A stretch of DNA of 64,000 nucleotides from Rhineura floridana (taxonomy: Eukaryota > Chordata > Lepidosauria > Squamata > Rhineuridae): assembly GCF_030035675.1 (NCBI RefSeq), contig NC_084480.1, positions 251,779,981 through 251,843,980 of the forward strand. Direction: 5' to 3'. The notes under the pieces were generated by a model. That model was not told the origin of the DNA. It made no database searches and saw nothing but the letters and a program-made list of their open reading frames with translations. A program made the translations under genes and the position numbers. Each line of letters starts with the position of its first letter. Positions within the stretch are counted from its first letter, which is position 1. Shown in pieces: positions 21,591-34,497 of this stretch.

Positions 21591-22619
21591 AAAAGAAAAA
21601 AATACTAAGGGACCCAAAGTAGCTCAGTGGGGATTGAGATGCTCAGTGGACATGCAACACTGGCTGACTGTTGGGAGGGGGGAGAGAGATGGAATATCCT
21701 GGGAAAGGGTGTGGTTGGCTGGCTGGAATCCTGCAACAGGGGCCAGCAGAGCAGGGTGGAGCAGCGTTGCTCATCTGGCTTCCCAACATGGAGGTTGCTG
21801 CTGATAACCAAGATGGGGAGGAGCAAGGAAGAGGGGAGGTTGGCATGATGTGGGTGCAGCGAATGAAGCATTGGATTGGCTCTGCCACTGTACCTGCCTT
21901 GTACCAACCTCCCCGCCACCTTACCCCTCTCCCACTCGATTACTGGCAGAGACCTCTGCATTGGAAACCAGGTCGGCAATGCTGCACTGCGTTGCCAGCA
22001 ACTCCTGAACCTGCACAGGAATAGTACTCCACCTTGTAATATTTTGTTGTCAGATTATCTAAGTAACCATTGTAGCCTATGTAGAAAGTACTTCCATCCC
22101 ATTTCAGTGATTCATTAACTACCTGAATGCTGTGTGACAAGAGTCCTTTCAGTAATCCTGCCCAGAGAAGCTTCACAAGGTTGCAAAACATTCCTACTAC
22201 TAGCTAATAAAAATTGTCCTGTAATAACCAATTGCAGAGTACTCATTTTAAATTGCTGCTTATTCAGCATGTGGTCACATACTACTGTATATATAAATTT
22301 ACATCAGCTTTACGGTTTATAATGTGTTAAGAGGTACTACGTGCAATGCGTTTCACACGGCCAGTCAGGTCACGACAACTAAAATTTAAAAGCTTGAATC
22401 TCACCAGTGATGTGGCTTCTGAGGAACTTCAGAAGCTTAAAGAGCAAATGCATACAACAAGTGCCTCTGAACCAGCAACTATTTGATTCATATGAGTAAC
22501 TGGTAAATAATGAATTAATAATGAACATTAAAATGAAAACATGAAGGTCAAAACAGTTGTCATCTTCAGTGAAGCTTCACCTTCCTCTTTCAACAAATGT
22601 TTTGAATAGAGACCTTATC

Positions 22620-22862
22620 CCAGTCTGCATCTGTGTTGGAATTGCTTTTTAATATATTTTTAACACTTTTTAAAAAAAAGATTCTTTTAAAGATGTTTTG
22701 TTTTAATATGTTTTTAAGGATGTTTTGTTGTAATATATTTTAAAGTTTGTTTTTATGATGTTTTAGAGTGTTTATAGTGCTTTTGCTTGCCACCTGGGAG
22801 AAAGGGTGGGATATAATAATAATAATAATAATTAATATGATTATTATTACTATTATTATTAT
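22620..22862 (+). repeat. LINE 3' UTR and tail ending in (AAT)n
   Basis: AT-rich sequence with GCTTGCCACCTGGGAGAAAG and GGTGGGATAT followed by (AAT)n is an L2/CR1-type 3' end in sense orientation. Confidence 0.6.
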
Positions 22863-23612
22863 TTCTGTTTGCATATTGTTTTAGAAAGTGCAAATTTGAT
22901 GTTTGCCTGTAAATGCAAACTGAATCAAATCTCTCCCCTTTCCTAATAAAGGTTGAAAGAAGGGGTTAACATTTAAATGCTAAAGGAAATAAAGATAATT
23001 AGATATATTGCCATGTATTCATAAATAATATTTTATGATTTTTCATTGGCAAGTAGGAGAAAGTTTCATGGTTCAGCCCTATTTCAGTAGCATAGAATAT
23101 CATGTTAGCCGCTGGAGTCCAAGCTTCCATTTCTGTCATAGCAAGTAAATGTCTCTCCTTAGATCTGGTTATCTGAAAACTAATCAAAATATAACTAATT
23201 GCTTCCTTTGTTGAAAACACAGGAAACTGGACTTGGGACTTCCTCACCACTCTAGTTATGTCAATATCTGTGGTGATACAAATACAAAGGGATATTTTTA
23301 GTGTGTGTTGAGCTTGGGAAGTCTGAGTGAAAATATTTATCTCATAAAATAATGTGGATGTTGGCCTGGGTAGCTGAAGGAAAGTTAAATGTTTGTCCAA
23401 TGAAAACATAGAAGGTTGTTGTTCAGTAACTGATGCTGTTTTATTTTTGTTGAAAAGGGAAAATAACCGATTTCCACAAATAATAATGTATTCTGCATCA
23501 ATGTTACACTTGGCAGCAGAATTGAAGATTCTGAAAATTAGACTGCAGTAGCCACTGAAAATTTGATACTTTCTCCTTAGAGTGGCAATGTGGTGATCAG
23601 ATATTGCTCTAT
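22863..23612. other. No feature recognised
   Basis: Contains one longer minus-strand frame (22999-23409, 136 codons) with no motif I know. Treated as unproven. Confidence 0.35.
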
Positions 23613-23725
23613 TGCAGTCTTCACCAACCTGGTGTCCTGCAGATGTTATGAGCTACAATTCCCATCAGCCCTTGATGAGAGTTGTAGTCCCAACCATCTG
23701 GAGGGCTCCAGACTGGCAAAAGGGG
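23613..23725. repeat. hAT MITE (CAGATGTTG/ACTCCCATCA family)
   Basis: ACAATTCCCATCAGCCCTTG, GAGAGTTGTAGTCCCAACCA and TCTGGAGGG give the two hairpin arms. Confidence 0.6.
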
Positions 23726-23830
23726 CTGTATTGAGACAGCTGTCACCAATGGCTTTTGAATGCTGAGCTCCAAGTTAAAAAACATACCCACAAGAGAAGA
23801 ATTTATTTATGAATCGTCTTTTATTATGAA

Positions 23831-24140
23831 TCCTCCATGGCGCAGAGTGGTAAGTGGCGGTAACGCAGCTGAAAGCTCTGCTCACGGCCGGAGTTCGATT
23901 CCAACGGAAGGAGGAAGTTGAATCTCTGGTAAAAGGGGTCGAGGTCCACTCAACCTTCCATCCATCCGTGGTCGGTAAAATGAGTACCTGGCATATTCTG
24001 GGGGGTAAAGAAAGGCCAGGGAAGGAACTGGCAATCCCACCCCATATATACGGTCTGCCTAGTAAACGTCGCAAGACATCACCCTAAGAGTCGGAAACGA
24101 CTCACACTACAAGTGCGGGGACACCTTTACCTTTTTTTTT
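23831..24140 (+). repeat. tRNA-derived SINE, type A, second copy
   Basis: Begins TCCTCCATGGCGCAGAGTGG and carries an excellent B box GGAGTTCGATTCC. It ends with AGAGTCGGAAACGACTCACA, ACACCTTTACC and a T run. It is about 310 bp and colinear with the minus copy at 6085-6393. The tail AAGAGTCGGAA..GACT resembles the BovB/Sauria tail. Confidence 0.8.
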
Positions 24141-24430
24141 ACATTTATCTCAAGGCAATTTATAAAAATCAAACAGCTAAAAATGCTATTTAAAGCAGTA
24201 CAAAAAACTGAAGATAGGTTTAAAAACAATACAAAATAGATACCCAAGACAGAAAACTTTGCATCCAGCTGGAAAAGCTTGTTGGGGGGAAAAGCCTGCA
24301 ATTGTTTCAATAAAGAGCAGATAATGGGTGCCTGTGATATCTCATCAAGGATGCTGTCATACAGAACAGGGGTAACCACTCTGAAAGTCTTGCTCTGAGT
24401 TACTGTGGCTAGGGCTTCTGATATTTTGGG
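24141..24430 (-). repeat. Old LINE 3' end (L2/CR1)
   Basis: CATTTATCTCAAGGCAATTT and A-rich sequence followed by GGTAACCACTCTGAAAGTC. Orientation and layout match an L2 3' end on the minus strand. Confidence 0.45.
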
Positions 24431-24618
24431 GATTTTAAGGAGCTCTTCTGCACAACACAGTGATCTTGTGGATATATAAGGATATATAAGGGGAAAGGTA
24501 GTTAATCAAGAAATGCCAACCCACACTTCAGCACATATATTTGACTATTCCATATTTTTATTGGACTGGTGAAGCAGCATACATCCAGACTGTTTTAAGC
24601 ACATGTAGTTCTAATGGA

Positions 24619-24848
24619 GTGAGCCAGTGTGGAGTAGTGGTTAAGGTGTTGGATTATGACCTGGGAGACCAGGGTTTGAATCCCCACACAGCCATGAAGC
24701 TCACTGGGTAACCTTGGGCCAGTCACTGCCTCTCAGCCTCAGAGGAAGGCAATGGTAAAACCCCTCTGAATACCGCTTACCATGAAAACCCTATTCATAG
24801 GGTCGCCATAAGTCGGAATTGACTTGAAGGCAGTCCAAATAAACAACC
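24619..24848 (+). mobile_element. Sauria SINE, full length, with 12-bp target duplication
   Basis: The tRNA-like head has GTGTGGAGTAGTGGTTAAGG (A box) and CAGGGTTTGAATCCCC (B box). The middle has AAGCTCACTGGGTAACCTTG. The BovB-type tail is CATAGGGTCGCCATAAGTCG and AATTGACTTGAAGGCA. It is flanked by a perfect 12-bp duplication AGTTCTAATGGA (24607-24618, 24849-24860). Such SINEs are mobilised in trans by BovB, a fragment of which is in this window. Confidence 0.92.
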
Positions 24849-24860
24849 AGTTCTAATGGA

Positions 24861-27129
24861 AGACATATGTGCTAGCAAACTATTTGCTTTGGTCTTTCAA
24901 ACAGCTTTGGGTTTAAATGCATAGTTAAAGACTTTCTTTGTTCACTTAAAACTAAATGACTCATTACATAGGATTTGCCATTGCAAACCTCTCTGGTCTG
25001 CATTGCCAGTAGTGTTTACCTGCCAAGCTGCCTGAACTATCTGAGACTTGTCACCCTCTTAATGAGGGAACATGTGTAATCAAGCCCCTGCCATGCACCC
25101 TGCAGAAAGCAGGAGTACATGTAAGCACTCACCTAGCCCATGCCTTTCCCAAGAAAAACTTCCAATGGAACAAGTATCTGAGACATTTCAATGTGGCAAA
25201 CAACAATACAATCTACTATGCAAAAAATACAGATCTCAAAATCAACCTTTCTTCCTCCAAGACAGAAGATAGGAGAAATAGTAGTCCTATAATGCAGAAG
25301 ACAGTCTACAGTTTTTAATGTTTGTGAACTACACGACAGTACACACAAAGATGTCTAAAGAATCTAAAGCAGCAAGTTATCAATTTACATATCTGGCACA
25401 CTGTCTATAGGTTTGTTTTTGCATTTTTCAGAGCAGAGAAGTACTACCAAGGATATGCCTACCACACACCATTCCTCTGAAGCTCCTCCCTGGAGCAAAG
25501 CAACTTCACTCCTCCTAATTGTTGCATTCTGCTTATTGTACAGATTTTCATCCTGACTGTCTTGTCTTGCAAGCTAGTGAGCACTGGTAGTTATCTTTTG
25601 GAAAAACTCCCGTAAAGAAAATATAGTCAGAAGAAATATAGCAGAAAAGTCAAAGGATTGTAATGAGTTCTTTAGAAAGAATTGACAGAGCTTCAGGTAG
25701 TGAAAATAATGGACATTCCTGCCAAAGTAAATAGGTTCACCCCCACTTCCATTTTCACTAGCTGAATCTCTGTCAATATCATGAATCTTTTGATACATAT
25801 AAGATTCCATACAGCTTATGCCCAGTAACTACAAATACCTTCTCTATATATGTTAAAAAGAATAGGACTTGATCTATGGCTGTTCAATGGCCTGACAGTG
25901 CAGTTTAGTCTGTATTTTCAAGGGCATAAACCTTAGCTTGCTTGGCATAACCAAATCATCTCAATAACTGCAAATCTACTCAAAAAATCAGTTCCGATTC
26001 ACTTTAAAAGAAAAAAATGACGCTATGTGAATTAGATCCCATTTATAAACGAAGCTAAAGTGTTGCTTACAAAACAAGTTGCTTACAATGAAAATGGACA
26101 ACATGGCAATGGCTGCACATGAACAGATTTCCAGATAGACAGGTATATGCATACGCTAACTGAGAACAATGGAATTATTTGACATAGGGAAAGAAAGAAA
26201 AAACAAGCTAAATCCTTCACACTGTAAACTTGGTATTTCCTTTGTATAAATCTATCTCTATGAGCCACTTGATATGGTTACCCTTTGATCAGATACCAGA
26301 ACGTGCCTCTTCCTGCTTTCTCATGGCACTAGTGTGGATTTAATGATGAATGCACTGAGATTGCTTTTTATGTCCAGGTTGAATTATCTCTTGTGTCCTC
26401 CTAATGATGAAATGCATTTGACAAAATTTATCATGTCAACCCCTTCTATAGGAAATAATTTAGGATAATATAACTCTTTCAAAATAGCCTGCAAAAGGTT
26501 AACCTTGGTTTAGGCCTTGATTGATTAAAAGAAATACTAAATGTGATAAATTCCAATAACATTCCATGCACAGATGTAACTGAGATGATACTATTTCATT
26601 ATCTTACGTTGTGTCCATATTTCTCATGGCTTCCTCCACCCTCTTCTTTCTTGGCTGCAGTTCTGACAATTGTTTTCTGTCCTCCTCAGCCATCACTGAC
26701 ACACTGCCAAGTTCCTCCTGCACCTCATATTTCATGAGACTGTTGCAGTAGAAATGGTACCATTCCCTTTTGCAGTGGTAAAATGTACAATATTAATTCT
26801 CAAATAATTGACCAAGTTATGTTTTGTATGGGTATAGCAATGGAACACACTTCACTTATTTCAGTCTTTCAGACTAGTTATTTATTTTATTGGAGACATA
26901 GTCTGCTCCATTCTGAGGGTTCAAAGTATGTAACAATGTTAATTATCCTACCTTTTATTTTCCTGTCCTAAATTAGTGCTTAATGCCTCCCTCTGCCTCC
27001 CCCCCATAACAGCAATGGTAGGCTCAGTTCACCCTCTGGTCAGTCACTAATTAATTAATTAGCAGCAACATAGTTATATAGTGCATGTCAAGTATTCCAA
27101 GTATTTCACAAATATTCAACTACAGTTAT
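24861..27129. other. No feature recognised
   Basis: AT-rich sequence without a recognisable gene, exon or repeat. The frame at 25574-25810 (minus) matches nothing I know. Confidence 0.4.
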
Positions 27130-28805
27130 GTATCATACATAGGACTGTCTTTGAAGATAGTTCAGCAACTGATGCAATGCTGCTGGCTTGACTGCTTGTG
27201 AGGGCCAAGTAGATATACAATTCTATACAGCGGCATCACTAAGGGGGTGCGGGGGGTGCGGACCGCTCCCGGGTGACACCATGAGAGGGGTGACACCCAG
27301 AGCCGCCCCGTTGTGGGGCAGGGCGCCGTTGCCCGGCAAAGGAGCCAAGAAGTGCTCCAGGTCAGCGTCGGAGCAGCCAACTCCTCTTCGGAGGCAGGCA
27401 GGCAGGCGGGCGGGCAAGACTGGGAGCAGCATTGGCGGGGGCACTCAGTGAATCAGGTTGGGCAGCTTGGTGTCTGTGACGTATCCTGTCTCCACCCCTC
27501 AACGCCATATGGGCGGGAAGAAGGGGGGGAGAAGACAGAGGCATCAGTCATGCTTATCCTGTTGGATTTGTTTTGCAAAGTTTTGGCTGCAAGCCTGAAA
27601 ATCAGACAGGGAGTCTGGCTGGCTGCTGGATCAGGCCAGTGGTCCATCTTGGCCAGCATCCTGTTCTCACAGTGGCCAGCCAGATGCCCGTTATGGGAAG
27701 CACTTCCTGGGGAGTATGACTCTTTGAGTACAGTGAGACTTGCTTCTGAGTAAACTTGCCCAGGATTGCACAATTTGGTCTGAAATATAAGCCCTTCGGA
27801 ACGCTTCAAGTTGTAATCCCGTAAACTCACTACCTGGAGAGTAAATCCCATGGAATGTATGGGATTTTCTTTTGAGTAAACCGGCTCAGAAGTGCTCTGT
27901 TACAGCTCAGTGCCCATCGGCTCTGCAGGTTTCACAACAGCCCTGCAAAGTGTTCACTTAGGGATGTTTGCAGTTTGCAGGAAATCTCTGGGTCGGCTTG
28001 AATCTTTGCCATGACCTCATTAAGTGACCTTAAAGCAACCTCCTTGCACCCTAGCTCAATGCAGGGATCTGGATTAAAGCATCCCTGATAGGTCCCTGTC
28101 CAGCTGCCCTCTTGAAGGCCTCCAGGGTTGGACAGCCCACCACCTCCCCAGTTCATTGGTCCCATTGTCATGTCGCTCTAACAGTTAGGAAGTTTTTCCT
28201 GACGTTCAGTCCGAATCTGGCTTCCTGCAACTTGAGCCCATTATTCTGTGTCCTGCACTCTGGGATGATCGAGAAGAGATCCCAGCCCACCTTTCAAGTA
28301 CTTGAAGAATGCTATCATACCTTTTACGGGAGGAGGTCCATGGGGGTGACACCATGAGTTACCGCACCGGGTGACACCAACCCTAGTGACACCACTGATT
28401 CTATACCAGCTATATTGGTTGCTGGTTCATTTCCAGGCCCAATTTAAAGTGCAGAAAGTTACCTTTAAAGCCATAAATAGTCTGTGACCCAATTATCTGA
28501 AGGTCTGCCTGCACATCTATGAACCTGTCTGGGCCCTAAGATCAGGTACAGATGCCCTGCTTGCAGGCCTGCTATCTAGATTAGCAGACACAAAAGACAA
28601 GGTCTTTTCAGTGGTGGCCCCATCTTTGTGGAACCCCCTGTCACAGAATGTATGTTTACTACCCTCTTTAATTGCTTTTAAATGCGTCTTTACAAACCTT
28701 TTTATTCTGATCTGTTTTTAACTGGGAGTGCTGCTGGAGTGGTAAAACTGTTACTGCTCTGTGTTTTATCTTTGCTTGTCTAGATTGGGATACTTTAATT
28801 CATCT
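27130..28805 (+). repeat. L2 LINE fragment split by a hAT element
   Basis: The left part (27130-27227: GACTGTCTTTGAAGATAGTT) is the decayed '[16 protein letters not shown]' segment. The right part (28398-28805: TATTGGTTGCTGGTTCATTT, GGCCCAATTTAAAGTG, GTGGAACCCCCTGTCACAG) continues 'LHWLPVCFR..FKVL' and 'LWN'. They join cleanly once 27228-28397 and one target copy are removed. From 28806 to 30790 I see nothing. Confidence 0.7.
27228..28397. mobile_element. Non-autonomous hAT element carrying CR1 pieces (1170 bp)
   Basis: Ends CAGCGGCATCACTAAGGGGG and, read from the other side, CAGTGGTGTCACTAGGGTTG. Flanked by a perfect 8-bp duplication ATTCTATA (27220-27227, 28398-28405). It is GC-rich at the left end. 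Inside are CR1-like stretches: 27620-27720 (CATCCTGTTCTCACAGTGG) and 28090-28340 (CTCTAACAGTTAGGAAGTTT, TGCACTCTGGGATGATCGAG). No transposase frame. The frames at 27188-27851 are by-products of GC content. Confidence 0.82.
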
Positions 28806-30794
28806 GTCTTAAATTTAATGTATTTATATGTGATTGATGTTATATGTGATTGGTGATTTATACATGTGTGTCTGTGTGCTTGCTGACTGATTCACATTCT
28901 TAGCTGCTGTGTTACTATCAGCTCTCACAAAAAAACAATTGGCACCCTGTGGATGCAGTCTACCATTCATTGTTGTTTTTGCTGCAACACAGCTACTCTT
29001 CTGGAATCTTCTGCACCATGAGGTTGCAAGTGGCAATCATGCAATGCTGTGTCATCTGAGTCCACCTTTGATGTCAGAGGAGAAGTTTCATCCACTTGCA
29101 TTCACAGAGTCTGTTCCAAGATCCATAGTCCTCATTACCCTGTTCTGTGGGCAGATATCAAAGAGCCACATAAATATCAAAGCTTTTATCCAATCCTAAA
29201 TCTGTAGGGGAACTATATTCACAGGAGTTTTTTCCCTCCGCTTTCCTCACATGCCCCACCCACAAGCATGTCCTTCTAAAACACCAGTGCTTATGAATAG
29301 CATTCAGTCAGCATTTTCACACAGTCACCCTGCCAATTAAAAGAAGACTCGGTACTAAGTTTACAGGTTAATTTAGATACTCCTCCTTTGGGTAAAGAAC
29401 TGCTTCAAGGGAGGGCGGTGTACCTACTTATTTCATATCAGATGTCACACCTGCTTGGCGAAGACGCCATGACTCACTAGTTAGTTGGCAATGGGAAAAC
29501 ACAGATTGGTTTTCTTCTGTTTCTGTCACAGGCCTGTGATTAAACAATAAAGAAACCAGACTTTAGCTGAATGAAAAGGATATGCCTGTGCCTTAGAAAG
29601 AAACTGTCTGTCACCTGCTGTTCTTTAAATACCTTTCATTTTTTTTAATAAGCAGTCTGCTCTAATGCTCCAACTTCCCCAGGTCTCTCTGAATTAGCCT
29701 CGAATAGGGGAAAAGGATAAACTGCACACAGGACTCGGGGGGGTACATCTATAACAATGTGCTGTTGTAACTCCCTAGTCCGTACAAACAGGTTAACATC
29801 AGGCAAGTCCATTCATGAGTTTCCCATATTGCTGGTTTGGTGAGTTACTGTTAAACTGGAAGCCTTCTCTAGGTTTCCACAACATTTTTGTGTGGACTGT
29901 AACCCTATCCATGCTGAATCCACACATTTAATCTGCTGCTTAGTGAGAACAAGCAGATTTTCCATGTGGCTTGTGAATATGAGATCCATTGACACAAAGC
30001 ATCTAGGGTCCCACTCCCCATCTCAAAACACTGACCTGCAACCTTCCAGCACAGGGAGTGGGAGTTTGGATTTGCATGCTTCTGCAATATCCCTGCAGAA
30101 CTGAGGATCCAAAAGGCTGCAATACATTGTTTCCTTTCCACTGCAGTTCAGTTTCCGCCAAATACTATGTTATTTGTCTCACTGTCTGATATTTAATGTA
30201 AGTTACATTCATTACGATGAATACATCAAAACAATGTAAAACAATGGAAACATCAAAATAATGTAAAAATATTATGTATCATTTCCAGACTTAAAAAAAC
30301 CAAGAACAATGTAAATGAACATTGATCGTATTTGCTTGACTGATTTCCATTTCTGAACACAAAAGCACAAACTGCAACAGTTCCTTCTTCCTTTTTCATT
30401 TTCATCTCAGTTCTCTGACATTCCTAGTCACAAAATGTGTGGGATTACTTTAAAAAAAAGCAGACAGAAAAGACTTGTTTCTTGCACACATTTCTTACCC
30501 TCATGCAAGGAGAAGTGGCAGGGTGTGTGTGCTGGAAACCTCTCCACTCCCCCAGCTCATAATTTTTACCCAGTTTAGAGCCCTCCACAACTTCGAAGGT
30601 GAAGGTTCAAAGTGGGGTGCCTTATTGTGCAGACTTCTAAATGGCAAAGGGATCCTCTGTAAACAGAGGAGGCTCTCCACTTCAGAACATTGCCCTCAAA
30701 CTCTTGGAGGGCTCTAAAGTGTGCAAAGATGAAGTGCCAGAGGAGTCAGGTTGTGCACTTCTCATGTGATTGTTTACACAAAAATAGGGCTTCT

Positions 30795-30958
30795 TCCTCC
30801 TCAGGGTGTCATACATATATTCATGCAATTTATCTCCACAGCAACCCCATGAGAAGAGTTAAACTCAAGGTCACCCAGTGAGCTTTGTGCCTGAGCGTGG
30901 ATTTGAACTCAGATATCCCCAGTCTGTACTTACCATACTATTCACCCCTTACTGCTTG
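30795..30958 (-). repeat. tRNA-derived SINE, type C (old copy)
   Basis: TTTATCTCCACAGCAACCCC, AAGGTCACCCAGTGAGCTTT and GTGGATTTGAACTCAGAT (decayed B box on the minus strand) match the body and head of the SINE at 58190-58420 in reverse. From 30959 to 31600 there is nothing. Confidence 0.6.
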
Positions 30959-31599
30959 TAAATGTGACAGATTTTCAACACGTTTAGCTGTGCAAAAGGA
31001 ATTGCTGATTTTTGTATGTGATTATTTTTTATGTGGGAAGTAACATGGAGACTGCGTAGGCAAATATATCTGTCACAGTGATAACGTCTTGTCCTTACCT
31101 AATTTGTCAGTACTATTGCAGTAAGTGTAAGCACAAATTGGGTGTTTGCACTAGTACCTTTAACCAGTCTAGTAATCTAGTTTATGTATTCAAAATGGGT
31201 AATTAGCATATGAAGCCTTTTGACATCTGCTGTCTTCTCCCTTCCCCTTATTATAATGGAAACAAAACCTTCTGGACAATCGGAAAACAGAAGCTTTATT
31301 ATTTCAAATAATTACACTAATTGCTTTTGCTTGTTATTAATAATCTGATAGCATTTGGGAAATTATACGTTCCTCATTGCTCAGATGACATGAGGTTACT
31401 GCTTGCCATCAGCTAATGACATTGACACTGACAATGTACATCAACACCTCCCTCTTTGTTGTGAAAATTCTCAGGGACTCTGTACAGGAAGAAACCTGCC
31501 TTATTTGTGGTGTCTCTTCTTCCAGCCCATGTAGTAAAATTCCAAACAAAACAGAACATCTGGTAGGAGAAACGTTGGACAAATCTAGTTACTGAGTGG

Positions 31600-32098
31600 C
31601 TGAAGAAATGCCTTGAGTTAGTGGTAATGGATTAACTAACTTTTTATATTCAGATAAGAGAAGGAAAAGCATGTAACCTGAATTTCATGGAGAGATGGGA
31701 ACCCTTTAGATGAAATTGGAATAATAGACATGGGAATATTAGAGTGGAAAGGTTTTTGTTGCAATAAGAAATTAGACCCAGTATGGGACAGTGTGGTCAA
31801 TCTTATTCTATTGTCTGTCATTCTCAGTATGGTAAATATTATTTTTTAAATTATTATTTCTCTTGTTTTTTCTTTTCTCTTTTTCCCTTTCCCCTTTCTT
31901 GTTATGTATCTGACATTTTTTCCAATGAAGCTGTAGTGACTGTATAAGATATCTGATATATACTGTATCTATAATTTGAGAATTTTGGAGATTGGGGTTG
32001 AAGAGGAGGGTGTTATGTACAGTTGTGTGCTTAGTTTTGTTGGTACTAGTGTTACATACTTTATATGATTTAATAAAAAATATTTTAACATTAAAAAA
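31600..32098 (+). repeat. L1 LINE 3' end
   Basis: The decayed end of an ORF2-like frame (including ATGGAGAGATGGGAACCCTT) is followed by a pyrimidine-rich stretch, a 3' UTR and TTTAATAAAAAATATTTTAAC with an A run. The layout fits a squamate L1 tail; no full motif survives. Confidence 0.45.
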
Positions 32099-33544
32099 AT
32101 CTAGTTTCATTTTGTTGCAGGAAATGCAAAGTTTTCTACACAGGCACCATTCTGTGAAGAACCTGCACTCAGCATTCTATGGACAGGATTGTGTCCGCTC
32201 ATTTATTGTGGGCTGCAGTAACAGCCTGAGACATTTTTGTGCCTGATGTAGAACTTCCAAATGCCACTCACCCCAGGTTGTTAACAGAGCTGTCCAAACC
32301 TCTGGTGGACAGCAGCAAGGCTCAACAAAGCAGCAGAGCCACCGCCCCATCCACTGCGGGGCTATATACCAGCTACCACTGACAGGAGTTTCCACCCAGC
32401 TATGGTTTAGGTGGCTGCAGTTGGGAGCTCTGCTGTGGAAGAGCCTCCTACACACTTGCAGAGCCCAACATAGATGAGCAGAGCTGGACAGAGGGACATC
32501 CAAATCCCCTCTAGTGCAGCAGATCAAGGGTTTGGGTTGCTCTATAAATAGAAACTAAAAATCTGGCCATTTCCTACCCTTAAATGATACCTCAAATTCT
32601 GTCTACTGAGCCCAGCCATAGTGGGCTGGAGAGTGAATGGTCCAGTCTTGCATGTGGGGGGCTGTGTTAAATTACTTTCAAGACCCCCCTATGAGTCTAT
32701 GGTTTTTTGAAGGAGATAAAAATGGGTTGTATCCAATATTGCACAAGTGGAACACATGGATTTTTCCCTCCCCCCTGCAATCTCCAATAACCAATAAAAA
32801 GCCTCTACAACACAATATCCCTGTTGCAAACACATTTTCAACACAATCAGTCTCAGGGCCAACCATGTTGTTCACATGTCTGGCCCATTTATGCATAAAG
32901 CTGGGGGCAGGACTCTACTTTTTACAATAAAACATGCATGTGGGTAAGAAGAGCTGGAGTCTACCTCTCCCCTGCCTTATCTCTCTATACTCTGTTGCTG
33001 CAGACACAAGTAGCAGAACAGACTGACCTGCTGTCATTGCATGAGCAGGGAGTATCAACTAGCTCCACCTTTGACATCATGTGCTCAAACTAGCCCCACT
33101 TTCTGGGAGTCCATGTGAACAGTACAATCATCTGTGGAGAGGGATCCTTTGCGTGTACAACTGTACATGTGAAGACTTCTGCATGATCTGGTACCCTAAT
33201 TGCTTAGGGATCTAGATCACATGACAGCCTTCATACATAGAATTATGTGTGCTAAGGCTCGCTCCCTGCAGATGTCCACACAGTATGTGCATACACATTT
33301 TCTGCAACTGCACACTATTCCAGGTCTAGAAATGAAGAAAATTAATAACACATATGTCTTAGCCACAGATGACTGTAAATATAGCTTTGGAATGCTTTCC
33401 CCAGGTAGTTTGAGAAGTGGAAACGGTAATGTTTAAAACACTTCTTTACAAACATATATGCTTACCCAGGCTTTCCCAGACTCTTACTCTTGATTCTTGA
33501 TTTTCTTTTCTTTTTTGCACTGCTCAGCTTTACTTAATTTCATG
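32099..33544. other. No feature recognised
   Basis: The minus-strand frame at 32177-32527 (116 codons) and others match nothing I know and have no convincing exon boundaries. Confidence 0.35.
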
Positions 33545-34497
33545 TATCCTCATTCATTTTAGTTATTTATTTTATTTATTTATTGCACTTGTATACTGAC
33601 CCATAGCCGAAGTTCTCTGGGTGGTTTACAGCAACCAAAAGCATTAAAACAAATATACAATTTAGAACACATATTTTAAAAACAATTTAAAACACAATTT
33701 TAAAATTTAAAACAATTTAAAACACATGCTAAAAATGCCTGGGAGAAAAGTCTTGACCTGGCGCTGAAAAGATAACAGTGTTGGTGCCAGGCACACCTCA
33801 TCACAAAAATCATTCCATAATTTGGGGGCCACCACTGAGAAGGCCCTCTCCCTTGTTGCCACCCTCCGAGCTTCCCTTGGAGTAGGCACCCAGAGGAGGG
33901 CCTTTGATCTTGAACGTAGTGTATGGGTGGGTTCGTATCGGGAGAGGCATTCCATCAGGTATTGTGGTCCCAAGTCGTGTAAGGCTTTATAGGTCAAAAC
34001 CAGCACCTTGAATCGAGCTCGGAAACATACAGGCAGCCAATGCAAGTGGGCCAGAATCAGTTTTATATGTTTGGACCGTCTCGTCCCTGCTACCAATCTG
34101 GCCGCTGCATTTTGCACAAGCTGCAGTTTCCGAACCGTCTTCAAAGGCAGCCCCATGTAGAGTGCATTGCAGTAATCTAATTTGGAGGTTACCAGAGCAT
34201 GGACAACTGAAGCCAGGTTATCCCTGTCCAGATAGGGACGTAGTTGGGCCACCAACTGAAGATGGTAGAAGGCACTCTGTGCCACCGAGGCTACCTGAGC
34301 TTCAAGTAACAGAGATCGTTCTAGGAGAATCCCCAAGCTATGAACCTGCTCCTTCAGGGGGAGTCCAACCCCATCCAGGACAAGTTGGACATCCACCATC
34401 TGGTCAGAAGAACCACCCACTAGCAGCATCTCTGTCTTGTCTGGATTGAGCCTCAGTTTATTAGCCCTCATCCAATCCATTGTCGCAGCCAGCACCA
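33545..34497 (-). mobile_element. L2-clade LINE, 5'-truncated
   Basis: An open frame at 34495-33707 (262 codons) encodes the region after the RT catalytic site: [75 protein letters not shown]. The 3' end has AACCACCCAGAGAACTTCGG (minus) and an (AAAT)n tail. The 5' break is at 34497, after the YADD region. It is the same subfamily as the copies at 13850 and 47145. Confidence 0.92.

Noticed and set aside
22999-23409. 136-codon minus-strand frame
   Set aside because: No domain, no family similarity I can recall, and AT-rich composition like its surroundings.
24619-24700. Functional tRNA gene
   Set aside because: The A and B boxes belong to a SINE head; there is no intact cloverleaf, and a BovB tail and target duplication follow.
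27188-27851. GC-rich overlapping frames as a gene with CpG island (possible desmocollin exon 1)
   Set aside because: They lie inside the hAT element 27228-28397. No signal peptide followed by a donor was seen.
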